From Microbacterium album (GTDB lineage Bacteria > Actinomycetota > Actinomycetes > Actinomycetales > Microbacteriaceae): DNA of 64,000 bases. Under the pieces are notes generated by a model. That model ran no database searches and had not been told where the DNA came from. It worked only from the letters and a program-made list of their open reading frames with translations. Of the stretch, positions 51,299-62,454 are shown piece after piece. Both the position numbers and the translations under genes were made by a program. Numbering within the stretch: the stretch's first letter is position 1; each line of letters begins with the position of its first letter. The stretch covers positions 186,001-250,000 of the forward strand of contig NZ_BMJY01000001.1 of assembly GCF_014643695.1 (NCBI RefSeq), read 5' to 3'.

Positions 51299-54235
51299 TT
51301 ACCGGGACTCGGCGCCCTGGACCGTGAGCGTCGCGGGAGCGGTGTAGTTGGTGTACTCGTGTCCGTCGATCACGGTGGTGAACGCGGCGCGGGAGCGCGC
51401 GCCAGAGAGCTCCTCGGTCGCCACCACCGACAGCGTGCCGGACGTCGCGCCCTCGATGCGCTCCCACGAGCCACCGGGCAGCTCGCGCTGCCAGACGACC
51501 GTCGCCGCGGGGACGGCGTGCGCCGAGGCGCGGAAGGTCGCGACCTCACCGGCTGCGACGGTCGCGTGACGCGGCTCCTCCGTCACGCGCGGGGCCTGCC
51601 AGCGTCCCACGATCGTGACGGGCGCCGGCGTCGCGTTCGCGCTCGACGTGTAGACCAGGCCCGTGGTGGGGTCGACGGCGATGCCCTCGACGGCCCGACC
51701 GAAGGCGTTGTCCGCGTAGCGCGTCACGGTGCCGTCCTCGAGCGAGACGACCGAGATGCCCGCCTGGCCCGAGGAGGTGGGGCGGTGCCCGACGTAGGCG
51801 AGGCCGGCAGCCGGGTCGACAGCGACCGAGCGCACGCCACGGTCCAGGGTGTACGAGCCGACGACGGCAAAGTCGTTCCGGGTGTCGTACACGCGCAGCC
51901 CCTCGCTGCCGTTCTCATTGGTGTCGAAGGTCGCATACAGGCGTCCGCTGGTCTCGTCCACCGCGATCCGGTAGATCGTGCTCTCGGTCGGGATCTGGCC
52001 CACGAGGCGCTCGGTCGCGACGTCGAGCGTCACGATCCCGCCGCGGTTGAGCGTGAAGAACGCGAGGTTCCGGGTCTGGTCGACCGCCACGCCGCGCACC
52101 GAGTCGGGCAGCTGGATGACGTCGATCAGGGGCTGTCCGAACGTCGCCGCGGCCGTCGAGTACGCGCCGACCTTGCCGCCCGAGAACCCGACGGCGACGG
52201 CGTCGAGCAGGGGGATGTAGGCGAGGTCCCGCACGGGAGCGCCCACCGAGAACTCGTTCAGGAGCTGGTCGCCGTCGAGGCGGATCGCCTGCACCTTGCC
52301 CGCGGAGCTCGAGTCGCCGACGAAGAGGCGGCCGCCGGCCGTGTCGACGTCGACCGCGTCTCCCCGGCCGACCGTGGGGGAGGTGAGCGAGCCCACCGGC
52401 GAGTGGCCGAACGGCGCCTCGACGGGGGCGTCGCCGCGCACCTGGACGCGGACGGTGCTGGAGTTGGAGGGCTTGAAGGAGGCGTCGGCAGGGGTGAACC
52501 AGGCGGTGATCTCGTGGATCCCCTCCGGCAGGTCGGTGAGCGTCGCGGTCGCGACGCCCTCGATGACGGCGACGGGCTCACCCACGGGGTTGCCGTTGCT
52601 GCGGAACTCGACGGTGCCGTCGACCCGGGGCGCGACCTCGGCCGAGACGTCGATGCTCTGACCGAGCTCGATCGCCGAGGCGGAGGCGCTGACCGTGGTC
52701 ACGGTGATTCCCGAGGGCTGCTGGGGGTTGTTGCCGGTGTCGGGGTCGTCGGTGAGGTCGGTGACGATCTTGGGGCTGTTCCAGCCGTTGCCGGGCTTGT
52801 CGACGCGGTAGCCGTCGTAGAACTCGCCGGTGGCGAGGCGGGCCTGGTAGAGGAGGGAGCCTTCGGAGACGTCGATGAGCTGGTAGAGCTGGATGTTCTG
52901 TCCGTTGACGCGGAGGTTGGCGCCGTTGTTGGTCCAGTTCTGGCCCTGGTTGAGGGAGTACATCTTGCCGCCGGAGACGGAGATGGAGTAGACGGTGCCG
53001 TGCGACTTGGTGGGGTCGTTGGGGTCGTCGTCGGTGATGAGGTTTCCGCGGTTGTAGACGTGGTCGTGGCCCTGGAGGACGAGGTCGACGCCGTACTTGT
53101 CGAACAGGGGGGTCCAGTCGGCGCGGACGAGGGAGTTGTTGCGGGTTCCGGTGCCGGCGAATGCGGGGTGGTGGTAGGTCACGACGGTCCACTTGGGGCG
53201 CTCGGGGTCGGTGAGGACCTGCTCGAGCCATTCCTTCTGCGCGGCGCGGACGTGCTCCTGGACGGGGCCGTTCTGGAGGGGGCTGGAGTCGAGGGAGATG
53301 TAGCGCACGCCCTGGTAGTCGACGTAGTAGGCGCTGCGCTCGACCTCGGGCATGGGGGTGCCGTCGGCGAGGGCGGGGCCGTTGGAGGGGAAGGGGAACT
53401 GCGGCTTCCAGAACGGGGAGATGCTGGTGGAGGAGTTGTATTCGTGGTTGCCGGGGGTGGCGATCACGTTGCGCTGCTGATTGCTGTAACCGGCGGCCGC
53501 GTACCACTCGGCCCATTCCTTCTCCTGGATGCGGAGGGAGGAGTCGGTGGTGCCGGTCTGGTTCATCAGGTCGCCGGCGTGGAGGAGGATGCGCGCGTCG
53601 GGGCGGTCCTTGACGGCCTGCTGGAAGACGCGGGGGACGGCGGAGTCGATGTAGTTCTGCGCGTCGCCGAAGTAGATGAACGAGTACGGCTCGAGTCCGT
53701 CGGCGGCCGTGGTGAAGTCCATCCACGGGCTCCAGTTGTTGATCGAGCTGGCGCCCGAGCCGCTGGTGACGGGCTGGGTCGCGTCGCCGACGCGGTAGGA
53801 GTAGCGAGTGTTGGGCTTCAGGCCGGTGAACTCGGCGGTGTGGTACCGGTTCACGTATCCGGTCTTGGGGTCGACCTCTTCGGTGAACGCGGCCTCGACC
53901 TCGATCACGTCGTAGGCGGCGGCGTTGGAGCGCTGCACGTCGCCGAACGCGGCGGGGGCCTCGACGATCTGGGCGCGGGGGGTGGCGGAGTCCGCGCGCC
54001 AGGTCACGCGCTGGCTGGTGGCGGGGTCCTCGGTGGGGATCAGGGTGATCCGGTCGGGGACGGGGGTGATCGCATAGCGCTGCGCGGCGGGGTACGGGGT
54101 GTCAGCAGCGAAGGCGGCGGAGGCGGTGAGGCCGACGGAGCCGATCGTTGCGCACACGGCGACCGCGAACGCGAGCGCGACGCGGCCACGAGGGCGACGG
54201 GGAACGGGAGAACCGGAGAGCGGATGAGCAGTCAC
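51299..54235 (-). CDS. Secreted purple-acid-type metallophosphatase with Ig-like and propeller domains
   Basis: 978-aa exported protein. Signal peptide (RRPRGRVALAF..., cleavage near AFA-ADT, about residue 44), fibronectin-like N-domain of purple acid phosphatases, metallophosphatase core (YFGDAQNY, HAGDLMNQ, TPGNHEYN, TYHHPAFAG, QGHDHVYNRG), a Big_3_5-type Ig domain after the core, a beta-propeller-like segment with repeated GVAVD/SVAVD/GIAVD, and a C-terminal Ig-like domain. No sortase signal. GTG at 54235 lies just after a TAGCGT -10 element and a Pho-box-like array, so it is probably made under phosphate starvation. Inserted between rapZ and whiA. Confidence 0.88.
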   Translation of the reverse strand: MTAHPLSGSPVPRRPRGRVALAFAVAVCATIGSVGLTASAAFAADTPYPAAQRYAITPVPDRITLIPTEDPATSQRVTWRADSATPRAQIVEAPAAFGDVQRSNAAAYDVIEVEAAFTEEVDPKTGYVNRYHTAEFTGLKPNTRYSYRVGDATQPVTSGSGASSINNWSPWMDFTTAADGLEPYSFIYFGDAQNYIDSAVPRVFQQAVKDRPDARILLHAGDLMNQTGTTDSSLRIQEKEWAEWYAAAGYSNQQRNVIATPGNHEYNSSTSISPFWKPQFPFPSNGPALADGTPMPEVERSAYYVDYQGVRYISLDSSPLQNGPVQEHVRAAQKEWLEQVLTDPERPKWTVVTYHHPAFAGTGTRNNSLVRADWTPLFDKYGVDLVLQGHDHVYNRGNLITDDDPNDPTKSHGTVYSISVSGGKMYSLNQGQNWTNNGANLRVNGQNIQLYQLIDVSEGSLLYQARLATGEFYDGYRVDKPGNGWNSPKIVTDLTDDPDTGNNPQQPSGITVTTVSASASAIELGQSIDVSAEVAPRVDGTVEFRSNGNPVGEPVAVIEGVATATLTDLPEGIHEITAWFTPADASFKPSNSSTVRVQVRGDAPVEAPFGHSPVGSLTSPTVGRGDAVDVDTAGGRLFVGDSSSAGKVQAIRLDGDQLLNEFSVGAPVRDLAYIPLLDAVAVGFSGGKVGAYSTAAATFGQPLIDVIQLPDSVRGVAVDQTRNLAFFTLNRGGIVTLDVATERLVGQIPTESTIYRIAVDETSGRLYATFDTNENGSEGLRVYDTRNDFAVVGSYTLDRGVRSVAVDPAAGLAYVGHRPTSSGQAGISVVSLEDGTVTRYADNAFGRAVEGIAVDPTTGLVYTSSANATPAPVTIVGRWQAPRVTEEPRHATVAAGEVATFRASAHAVPAATVVWQRELPGGSWERIEGATSGTLSVVATEELSGARSRAAFTTVIDGHEYTNYTAPATLTVQGAESR

Positions 54236-54243
54236 GTGCCCTG

Positions 54244-54319
54244 ACGCTAAGCAGGGGCGATGACCCCGGCATGAACAGAAGCGACCTTCAGGCGACCCGC
54301 ACATGACGTCTGGGTTAAC
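54244..54319 (-). promoter_or_regulatory. Six-unit Pho-box-like array and promoter of the phosphatase gene
   Basis: Read on the minus strand from 54319: GTTAACCCAGA, CGTCATGTGCG, GGTCGCCTGAA, GGTCGCTTCT (10 bases), GTTCATGCCGG, GGTCATCGCCC, end to end down to 54255. Each resembles the PHO box unit G(G/T)TCAyyyrsG at 7-9 of its 11 positions, in the 11-base phase that PhoP uses. TAGCGT at 54249-54244 is the -10 element, directly downstream. Strongly suggests activation by a PhoP-type regulator, though not proven. Confidence 0.65.
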
Positions 54320-54351
54320 CGGGCTGGGCATGCTGCGCGACTCGGCTGCGC

Positions 54352-54807
54352 TCAGGCGCGCTCGAGCGGGTCGACCGTGAACCGGCCCTCGAGCGAGTAG
54401 ACGACGCACATGGCGTCGCGGTCGCCCTCCGCCCACGACCGCTCGGACGGCGGTGCGGGGTAGAAGGCGAGGTCGCTTTCGCCGGGCTTGCCCCAGAGCT
54501 CGTCGAAGCCCTCCTCGCACAGCGCGGTCGCCTCTTCCGCGACCCGCTCCTCGTCCCACGGGCCGTCTGACAGCTCTACGAACGTGTAGACCTGGTTGCT
54601 GGCGCCGACGCACTCCGTCGTGGTGAGCATTTCCTCCCCGAGCGCCCGGTTCTCCTCCAGGTCCAGGAAGCAGTCGCCGTTCTCGAATCCGAGGACGCCG
54701 GGAGTGTCGACGTTGATGAAGGACGCGTCCTTCACGGCGGGCTGCGACGTGCAGCCGGCGAGCAGGACGAGGGCGAGCGCGGGCAGGGTGCGGACGATCC
54801 GGGTCAT
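54352..54807 (-). CDS. Small lipoprotein of unknown function
   Basis: 151-aa predicted lipoprotein: signal peptide with lipobox LAGC (Cys 19), mature part acidic, with three further cysteines (GDCFLD, TTECVG, ALCEEG) and a fourth near the end (DAMCVVY), perhaps two disulfides; resembles the septum-formation/DUF4190-associated type of actinobacterial exported proteins only loosely. A GTG nine bases earlier (54816) is an alternative start. It lies upstream of the phosphatase gene on the same strand, with a separate promoter between. Confidence 0.75.
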   Translation of the reverse strand: MTRIVRTLPALALVLLAGCTSQPAVKDASFINVDTPGVLGFENGDCFLDLEENRALGEEMLTTTECVGASNQVYTFVELSDGPWDEERVAEEATALCEEGFDELWGKPGESDLAFYPAPPSERSWAEGDRDAMCVVYSLEGRFTVDPLERA

Positions 54808-54902
54808 GGCGCCCACGTTGCCCCCGGGAGATGAACGAGAGGTTGCGCACGGCGCGGAGCGGCGACTGAGAGGTCGCCCCGGTCGGATCGCGTCAGGACG
54901 GG

Positions 54903-55026
54903 TAGGCTAGTCCCTCGCGCCGACGTCGGCGTCGGAGTCGGCGGCCGTGGGGGCCACCGACGCGAGGGGATGCGACTGCGGCCCCGCCGTGCGGCGGGCT
55001 TCCCGGTCCGAGAAGTAGGGAGAACG
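54903..55026 (+). promoter_or_regulatory. whiA promoter and leader
   Basis: TAGGCT at 54903-54908 is a likely -10 element, identical to that before rapZ. The leader of about 110 bases can fold: CCCTCGCG with CGCGAGGG, and GCCCCGCC with GGCGGGC. AGTAGGGAGAA is the ribosome site. Because the phosphatase and lipoprotein genes lie between rapZ and whiA, whiA needs its own promoter here. Confidence 0.45.
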
Positions 55027-55998
55027 GTGTCACTGACCGCCGATGTCAAGGCCGAGCTGACCGCGGTGCGCGATCCGCGTCCGTCGGTTCGGGTCGCCGA
55101 GCTGACGGCGCTGCTGCGCTTCGCAGGCGGCCTCCACTCGATCGCCGGTCGCGTGGCCGTCGAGGCAGAGGTGGACACCGCGCCGCTCGCGCGCAGGACG
55201 GCGCGCGACATCGCGGAGATCTACGGCGTGCGTCCCGAGATCGCCCACGTGCAGGGATCCGGCACCCGCGACGGCGAGTTCTTCGCGGTCCGCATCATCG
55301 ACGGCGGTGAGACGCTCGCCCGCCAGACCGGGCTGCTCGACCTGCGGCGTCGCCCGGTGCGCGGGCTGCCGAACCGCCTCACGACCGGCTCCCGCGACGA
55401 CCTCGCCGCCGTCTGGCGCGGGGCGTTCCTGGCGTCGGGCAGTCTGTCGGAGCCGGGACGCTCCGCATCCCTCGAGGTCGCGTGCCCCACGGGGGAGGCG
55501 GGCATGGCGCTCGTCGGCGCGGCGCACCGCATCGGCATCGCCGCCAAGGCGCGCGAGGTGCGGGGCGTGCCGCGCGTGGTCGTGCGGGAGGCCGAGGCGA
55601 TCCGCGGCATGCTCATCGCGATGGGCGCCGCGAAGACGGCGGGCGAATGGGACCAGCTGCGGCAGCGCCGCGAGGTGCGCGCCGGCGTCAACCGCCTCGT
55701 CAACTTCGACGACGCCAACCTCCGCCGCTCCGCGCAGGCGGCGGTCGCGGCCTGCGCGCGCGTCGAGCGGGCGCTCGAGATCCTGGGCGACGAGGTGCCC
55801 CCGCACCTGAGGCAGGCCGGGGAGCTGCGTCTCGCGCATCGCGACGCGAGCCTCGACGAGCTGGGCCACCACGCCGACCCGCCGTTGACGAAGGACGCCG
55901 TGGCCGGCCGCATCCGCCGGCTCCTCGCGATGGCCGACAAGCGCGCCGAGCAGGACGGCGTCCCCGGCACCGAGTCGGCCGTCCCCGCCGGCAGCTGA
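55027..55998 (+). CDS. whiA: Sporulation/cell-division regulator WhiA
   Basis: 323-aa WhiA: N-terminal homing-endonuclease-like fold (about 1-220; [26 protein letters not shown]) and C-terminal helix-turn-helix ([32 protein letters not shown]). Present in nearly all Gram-positives, regulating division-related genes. GTG start. Normally adjacent to rapZ; separated here by about 3.8 kb. Confidence 0.96.
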   Translation: MSLTADVKAELTAVRDPRPSVRVAELTALLRFAGGLHSIAGRVAVEAEVDTAPLARRTARDIAEIYGVRPEIAHVQGSGTRDGEFFAVRIIDGGETLARQTGLLDLRRRPVRGLPNRLTTGSRDDLAAVWRGAFLASGSLSEPGRSASLEVACPTGEAGMALVGAAHRIGIAAKAREVRGVPRVVVREAEAIRGMLIAMGAAKTAGEWDQLRQRREVRAGVNRLVNFDDANLRRSAQAAVAACARVERALEILGDEVPPHLRQAGELRLAHRDASLDELGHHADPPLTKDAVAGRIRRLLAMADKRAEQDGVPGTESAVPAGS

Positions 55999-56136
55999 CC
56001 CCCATCGCGAACCGCGTCAAGCGCGTCCCGTCCCCGTCCTCGCGTCACTAGGATGAGGATCGTCCGGTCCCGTCGCGTCCGCGACGTGGAGGTACACCGA
56101 TAGGCGCCGTTGTCGCGGCGCGGATGGGAACATCGC

Positions 56137-57853
<1,717 letters not shown>

Positions 57854-57869
57854 CACGCCGTCCGCAGCG

Positions 57870-57897
57870 AAGGCCCGCCGGTGCTCCGGCGGGCCTT
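57870..57897 (+). terminator. Terminator after gap
   Basis: Perfect 12-base stem AAGGCCCGCCGG (57870-57881) with 57886-57897 and a TGCT loop, followed by CCTCGTCC. Located between gap and the pgk promoter. Confidence 0.85.
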
Positions 57898-57917
57898 CCT
57901 CGTCCGCGCGGGCGCGG

Positions 57918-57931
57918 TAGAGTCGGATCGA
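57918..57931 (+). promoter_or_regulatory. pgk promoter, leaderless
   Basis: TAGAGT at 57918-57923 stands seven bases before the pgk ATG with no ribosome site, the same spacing as at uvrB; the pgk-tpiA message probably starts at the start codon. Confidence 0.55.
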
Positions 57932-59148
57932 TGTCACTGCGAACTCTCGAATCCCTCGGCTCGGTCGCCGGCAAGCGCGTGATCGTGCGCTGCGACCTCA
58001 ATGTGCCCCTCTCGGAGGGCCGCATCACGGACGACGGGCGCGTGCGCGCGTCGCTGCCCACGCTCGATGCGCTCGTCAACGCCGGCGCGCGCGTCGTGGT
58101 GTGCTCGCACCTGGGGCGCCCCAAGGGCGAGCCCGACCCGCAGTACAGCCTGGAGCCCGTCGCGCAGCGCCTGTCGGAGCTGCTCGGCAAGCCCGTCGCC
58201 TTCGCCCGCGACACGGTCGGCGAGTCGGCGCGCGAGGCCGTCGACGCTCTCGAGGACGGCGACGTGGCGGTGCTCGAGAACCTGCGCTTCAACGCCGGCG
58301 AGACCGCGAAGGACGACGCCGAGCGGCGCGCCTTCGCGGAGCGTCTCGCGGCGCTCGGCGACCTCATGGTCTCGGACGGCTTCGGCGTGGTCCACCGCAA
58401 GCAGGCGAGCGTCTACGATCTCGCGCAGCTCCTGCCGAGCGCGGCGGGACTGCTGATCGCCACCGAGCTCGAGGTGCTCGACCGGCTCACGCAGAAGCCC
58501 GAGCGGCCGTACACGGTCGTGCTCGGCGGATCCAAGGTCTCCGACAAGCTGGGCGTGATCGACCACCTCCTGCCGCGCGTCGACCGCCTGCTGATCGGTG
58601 GCGGCATGATGTTCACCTTCCTCAAGGCACAGGGTCACGCGATCGGCGCGAGCCTGCTCGAGGAGGACCAGCTCGACACCGTGCGCCGGTACATCGCCGC
58701 GGCGGAGGAGCGCGGCATCGAGCTGCTCCTTCCCACGGACGTCGTCGTCGCCGAGAAGTTCGCGGCGGACGCCGTGTGCGAGATCACACCCGCCGACGCG
58801 ATCGAGAGCACCGTCGACGGGGCATCGGGCATCGGCCTCGACATCGGACCCGAGACGGCCGCGGCCTTCGCCGACGCGATCCGCGGGTCGAAGACCGTGT
58901 TCTGGAACGGCCCGATGGGCGTGTTCGAGTTCCCCCGGTTCGCCAACGGCACGAAGGCCGTCGCCCAGGCGCTGACCGAGGTGGACGGCCTCAGCGTGGT
59001 CGGCGGCGGCGACTCGGCCGCCGCGGTGCGCCAGCTCGGCTTCGCGGACGACCGCTTCGGCCACATCTCGACGGGCGGCGGCGCGAGCCTGGAGTTCCTC
59101 GAGGGCAAGAAGCTGCCCGGACTGGAGGTGCTCGGATGGTCGGCGTGA
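57931..59148 (+). CDS. pgk: Phosphoglycerate kinase
   Basis: 405-aa glycolytic kinase. Motifs [61 protein letters not shown]. All substrate and nucleotide residues are in place; normal length. Thirteen-base overlap with tpiA. Confidence 0.97.
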   Translation: MSLRTLESLGSVAGKRVIVRCDLNVPLSEGRITDDGRVRASLPTLDALVNAGARVVVCSHLGRPKGEPDPQYSLEPVAQRLSELLGKPVAFARDTVGESAREAVDALEDGDVAVLENLRFNAGETAKDDAERRAFAERLAALGDLMVSDGFGVVHRKQASVYDLAQLLPSAAGLLIATELEVLDRLTQKPERPYTVVLGGSKVSDKLGVIDHLLPRVDRLLIGGGMMFTFLKAQGHAIGASLLEEDQLDTVRRYIAAAEERGIELLLPTDVVVAEKFAADAVCEITPADAIESTVDGASGIGLDIGPETAAAFADAIRGSKTVFWNGPMGVFEFPRFANGTKAVAQALTEVDGLSVVGGGDSAAAVRQLGFADDRFGHISTGGGASLEFLEGKKLPGLEVLGWSA

Positions 59149-59957
59149 ACGCGGCGGCGTCCGGCGCCCGTCCGGCACAGCGCACTCCGCTCATCGCCGG
59201 CAACTGGAAGATGAACCTCGACCACCTTCAGGCGGTCGCGTTCGTGCAGAAGCTCCACTGGGCGCTGAAGGACGCCAAACACGAGTTCGACACGGTCGAC
59301 GTGTCGGTCTTCCCGCCGTTCACCGACCTGCGCAGCGTGCAGACCCTGCTCGACGCCGACAAGATCCCGTTCGGGCTCGGCGCGCAGGACCTGTCGATCC
59401 ACGATTCCGGCGCCTACACGGGCGAGGTCTCCGGTGTCTTCCTCAAGCGGCTCGACGTCCGCTCGGTCATCATCGGCCACTCCGAGCGTCGCGAGTACCA
59501 CGCCGAGACGGACGAGGTCGTCGCGGCGAAGGTGCAGGCGGCGCTCCGGCACGAGCTCGTCCCCGTCATCTGCGTGGGCGAGACCGCCGAGGACCTCGAG
59601 CGCCACGGAGCGAGCGCCGTGCCCGTCGGACAGCTCGAGGCGGCACTGGCAGGCGTCCCCGCGTCGGCGGACGTCGTCGTCGCGTACGAGCCCGTGTGGG
59701 CGATCGGATCCGGGCAGGCCGCCACTCCCGAGCAGGCGCAGGAGGTGTGCGCCAAGCTGCGCGACGTCGTCCGCGCCGCCCTGGGCGACGACGCCGCGGC
59801 GCGCACGCGCATCCTCTACGGAGGCTCCGTGAAGGCCGCGAACATCGCGAGCTTCATGCGCCAGCCCGACGTCGACGGGGCCCTCGTCGGCGGCGCGAGC
59901 CTGCTGGTCGACGAGTTCGCGTCGATCATCCGCTTCCGCAAGCACGTCGGCGTGTGA
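59136..59957 (+). CDS. tpiA: Triose-phosphate isomerase
   Basis: 273-aa TIM barrel: substrate Lys in AGNWKMN, electrophile His in IIGHSERR, catalytic Glu in AYEPVWAIG, phosphate loop LYGGSVK and LVGGASL. ATG 59136 has GGAGG at 59124-59128 with good spacing; a GTG at 59145 that overlaps the pgk stop is the alternative. The first 14 residues are extra relative to the core. Confidence 0.96.
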   Translation: MVGVNAAASGARPAQRTPLIAGNWKMNLDHLQAVAFVQKLHWALKDAKHEFDTVDVSVFPPFTDLRSVQTLLDADKIPFGLGAQDLSIHDSGAYTGEVSGVFLKRLDVRSVIIGHSERREYHAETDEVVAAKVQAALRHELVPVICVGETAEDLERHGASAVPVGQLEAALAGVPASADVVVAYEPVWAIGSGQAATPEQAQEVCAKLRDVVRAALGDDAAARTRILYGGSVKAANIASFMRQPDVDGALVGGASLLVDEFASIIRFRKHVGV

Positions 59958-60008
59958 CGGACGAGCGGCGCGCGGGCGCCGTCAACGGGCCCGTGCCTGC
60001 GAAGCCCG

Positions 60009-60014
60009 TATACT
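60009..60014 (+). promoter_or_regulatory. Putative secG promoter -10 element
   Basis: TATACT 50 bases before the secG GTG; nearest consensus -10 in the tpiA-secG gap. The leader then carries AAAGG before the start. Confidence 0.45.
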
Positions 60015-60063
60015 GAACCATCGTGCGGGTCCCCCGGCCCGCAGCCACGAAAGGCCTTATCCC

Positions 60064-60312
60064 GTGCAGATCATCGAATTCACCCTCCAGGTGCTGCTCG
60101 GCCTGACCAGCCTGCTCCTGACGCTGCTGATCCTGCTCCACAAGGGGCGCGGCGGCGGTCTCTCCGACATGTTCGGCGGAGGGATGTCGCAGGCGATGGG
60201 ATCGTCGGGCCTCGCGGAGCGCAACCTCAACGTCCTGACGGTCATCCTCGCGCTCGTCTGGTTCTTCGCCGTCGTCGGCCTCGGCCTCGTCACGAAGTTC
60301 CAGGTGCTCTGA
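60064..60312 (+). CDS. secG: Preprotein translocase subunit SecG
   Basis: 82-aa membrane protein with two transmembrane segments (about 4-23 and 56-76) and the conserved GRGGGLSDMFGGG loop. Part of the SecYEG channel. GTG start with AAAGG. rbpA starts one base after its stop. The tpiA-secG order is typical of actinobacteria. Confidence 0.95.
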   Translation: MQIIEFTLQVLLGLTSLLLTLLILLHKGRGGGLSDMFGGGMSQAMGSSGLAERNLNVLTVILALVWFFAVVGLGLVTKFQVL

Positions 60313-60313
60313 C

Positions 60314-60667
60314 ATGGCGGTCGGGGGTAACGCGATCCGCGGCACCCGCGTCGGCTCCGGCCCGATGGGGGAGCAGGACCACGGCCACCACGCCGAACGG
60401 ATCTCCGTCAGCTACTGGGACAGCCTCGGCAACGAGACCGTGCGCTACTACGCGGCGGGCGTGCCCGAGGAGGAGATCCCGGACGTCGTCGACCACCCGC
60501 ACTCGGGCCTGCCCGCGGGACGCGACAAGGACAATCCTCCGCAGGTCGCCAGGAACGAGCCGTACAAGACGCACCTCGCCTACGTGAAGGAGCGCCGCAC
60601 GGACGAGGAAGCCGAGCAGCTCCTCGACGAGGCGCTGCAGAAGCTCCGCGACCGCCGCGGGGAGTAG
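60314..60667 (+). CDS. rbpA: RNA polymerase-binding protein RbpA
   Basis: 117-aa actinobacterial RbpA, which binds RNA polymerase and group I/II sigma factors and stabilises open complexes. N-terminal basic tail (IRGTRVGSG), core with YWDSLGNETVRYY, basic linker and C-terminal sigma-interacting helices (THLAYVKERRTDEEAEQLL, LRDRRGE). No cysteines, so no structural zinc. Confidence 0.88.
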   Translation: MAVGGNAIRGTRVGSGPMGEQDHGHHAERISVSYWDSLGNETVRYYAAGVPEEEIPDVVDHPHSGLPAGRDKDNPPQVARNEPYKTHLAYVKERRTDEEAEQLLDEALQKLRDRRGE

Positions 60668-60699
60668 AATCTCCTCTTTTCCCGGTCGGCGGTGCCGCG

Positions 60700-61485
60700 T
60701 CAGTAGTCCGGGTCGATGAGGTCTTCGGGGACGTCGGCGGCGGCTTCCTGGTCGACGAAGACCACGGTCTCGTGCGTGCCCTCGGCTCCGGCGGCCGGCA
60801 CGCTCGAGTAGCCGGCGCCCGCGAGCACGAGCCCGAGCGCGGCCGCCTTGTCGGAGCCGGCGACGACCATCCAGATCCGCGATGAGGCGTTGATCACGGG
60901 ACGCGTGAAGGTGATGCGCTCGGGCGGGGGCTTCGGCGACTCGCGCACCGGGAGCACCGCGCGGTCGGTCACGTGCACCTCGCCGCGGTCGGGGAACAGC
61001 GACGCGATGTGCCCGTCCGGGCCCACGCCGAGGAAGCACACGTCGAACGCGGGCCAGGGGCGCCCGTCCGCGCCGAAGCGCGCGAGCTCCGCGGCATAGG
61101 CGTCCGCCGCCTCGTCGAGCGTGACGGCGTCGTCGGCCGCAGCCGGCTCGTGCACGTTCTCGGCGGGCACGGTGATGACGTCCAGGAACGCCGCCCGCGC
61201 CTGGCCGGCGTTGCGCTCGGGATCGCTGCGCGGCACGAACCGCTCGTCGCTCCACCAGAAGTGCACCAGCGACCAATCGATGTTCGACGCCCAGCCGTGC
61301 TGCGCCGCGGCGGCGAGCACGGCGGAGCCCATCGAGCCGCCGGTCAGCGACACGTGGACGGGGCGGCCCTCCTGGGTGAGCTGCGCGAGCTTGCCGACGA
61401 AGCGGCCCGCGACGTCCTCCGCGAGCCTCGCCTTGTCGGGATGCACGACGACGCGGCGGCCGTCCGCGCGGTCCGAGGCGGTCAT
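60700..61485 (-). CDS. pgl: 6-phosphogluconolactonase
   Basis: 261-aa lactonase of the oxidative pentose phosphate pathway. Motifs VSLTGGSMG, HFWWSDERFVP, DVCFLGVGPDGHIASLFP, ERITFTRPVI. ATG 61485 overlaps the opcA stop (ATGA). Encoded after opcA and zwf in one minus-strand run. Confidence 0.95.
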   Translation of the reverse strand: MTASDRADGRRVVVHPDKARLAEDVAGRFVGKLAQLTQEGRPVHVSLTGGSMGSAVLAAAAQHGWASNIDWSLVHFWWSDERFVPRSDPERNAGQARAAFLDVITVPAENVHEPAAADDAVTLDEAADAYAAELARFGADGRPWPAFDVCFLGVGPDGHIASLFPDRGEVHVTDRAVLPVRESPKPPPERITFTRPVINASSRIWMVVAGSDKAAALGLVLAGAGYSSVPAAGAEGTHETVVFVDQEAAADVPEDLIDPDY

Positions 61486-62420
61486 GCGGCGCCCCTCGGC
61501 TCGCTCAGTCGAGCCCAGCCCTCGCTGATCACCCGGCCGTACAGGGGATCCGGGTCCAGGCGACGAAGCTCCTCCGCGAGGCACTCGCGCAGCGTCCGGC
61601 GGGGCAGGTGCAGGTCGTGGTCGGGCTGCCCGGGCTGCGTCAGCAGCGCCATCGCGTCGCTCTGCCGCTCCAGCACGATGTCACCGCTCGCGCGCGTCAG
61701 GCGCACCGATCGGATGCCGTGGTCCCACACGTCCGGATCCTCGTAGCGCCAGTCGACGGGGAGGTCCAGCGCGAGTCCCAGCCATGCCGCGAGCAGCGCG
61801 GTGGAGGGGGATGTGGAGGCGCCCCGCACCTGCACGGCGGTCACGGGCTCGTAGGGCGGCTGGTCCAGCACGGCCGCGAGCTGCTCGCGCCACCGCGTGA
61901 GGCGGGTCCACGCGAGGTCCGTGTCGCCCGGCGTGTAGGAGGACTCCAGCTGCGTGAGGCGCTCGGACGAGTACGGCGCCGTCGCGGTGTCCGTGATGCG
62001 GCGCTGGGCGATCCGTCCCAGCGCGGACGCCCCGGGACGCGGCGGCGGCTCGTCGGGCCACCACGCCACGACGGGGGCATCCGGCAGCAGCAGGCCGGTC
62101 AGCAGCGTCGACTCGTTGCCGGCGGCGTCCCCGTAGGCCTGCAGCACGACGACCTCGCTGGCGCCGGCGTCGCCGCCCACGCGGATCTGCGCGTCGAGCC
62201 GCGCCTCGCCGTGCGGATCCGTGACGAGCACGATCACGCGCATGGGGTGCTCCCGAGACGCGTCGTTCGCGGCCTCGATCGCCGACTCCTCGAGCCCGCG
62301 GTGCGACGTGATGACGAGCGTCAGCACGCGGCCGAGGGCGACCGCACCGCCCTCCTCGCGCGTGCTCACGAGCTGGCGCGCGACCTTGCTGACGGTGGTG
62401 TCGGGCAGGTCGATGATCAC
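61482..62420 (-). CDS. opcA: Glucose-6-phosphate dehydrogenase assembly protein OpcA
   Basis: 312-aa OpcA, needed for active (redox-responsive) glucose-6-phosphate dehydrogenase in cyanobacteria and actinobacteria. Begins MIIDLPDTTVSKVARQLV, conserved LPDAPVVAWWPDEPP. GTG at 62420 behind GGAGAGACC, 34 bases from the zwf stop. Confidence 0.95.
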   Translation of the reverse strand: MIIDLPDTTVSKVARQLVSTREEGGAVALGRVLTLVITSHRGLEESAIEAANDASREHPMRVIVLVTDPHGEARLDAQIRVGGDAGASEVVVLQAYGDAAGNESTLLTGLLLPDAPVVAWWPDEPPPRPGASALGRIAQRRITDTATAPYSSERLTQLESSYTPGDTDLAWTRLTRWREQLAAVLDQPPYEPVTAVQVRGASTSPSTALLAAWLGLALDLPVDWRYEDPDVWDHGIRSVRLTRASGDIVLERQSDAMALLTQPGQPDHDLHLPRRTLRECLAEELRRLDPDPLYGRVISEGWARLSEPRGAA

Positions 62421-62454
62421 AGGTCTCTCCAGTCCATCGAGTCGGTCCGGCGCG

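Noticed and set aside
51359-54244. 961-codon plus-strand frame opposite the phosphatase gene
   Set aside because: Gly/Val/Arg-rich low-complexity translation, no motif; the minus-strand frame has complete catalytic motifs and a promoter.
59145-59957. tpiA start at GTG 59145
   Set aside because: Possible because it overlaps the pgk stop, but GGAGG spacing fits ATG 59136 better; kept as alternative.
60655-60682. Terminator between rbpA and pgl
   Set aside because: Only a 4-base GGAG/CTCC stem before TCTTTT; too weak to claim.
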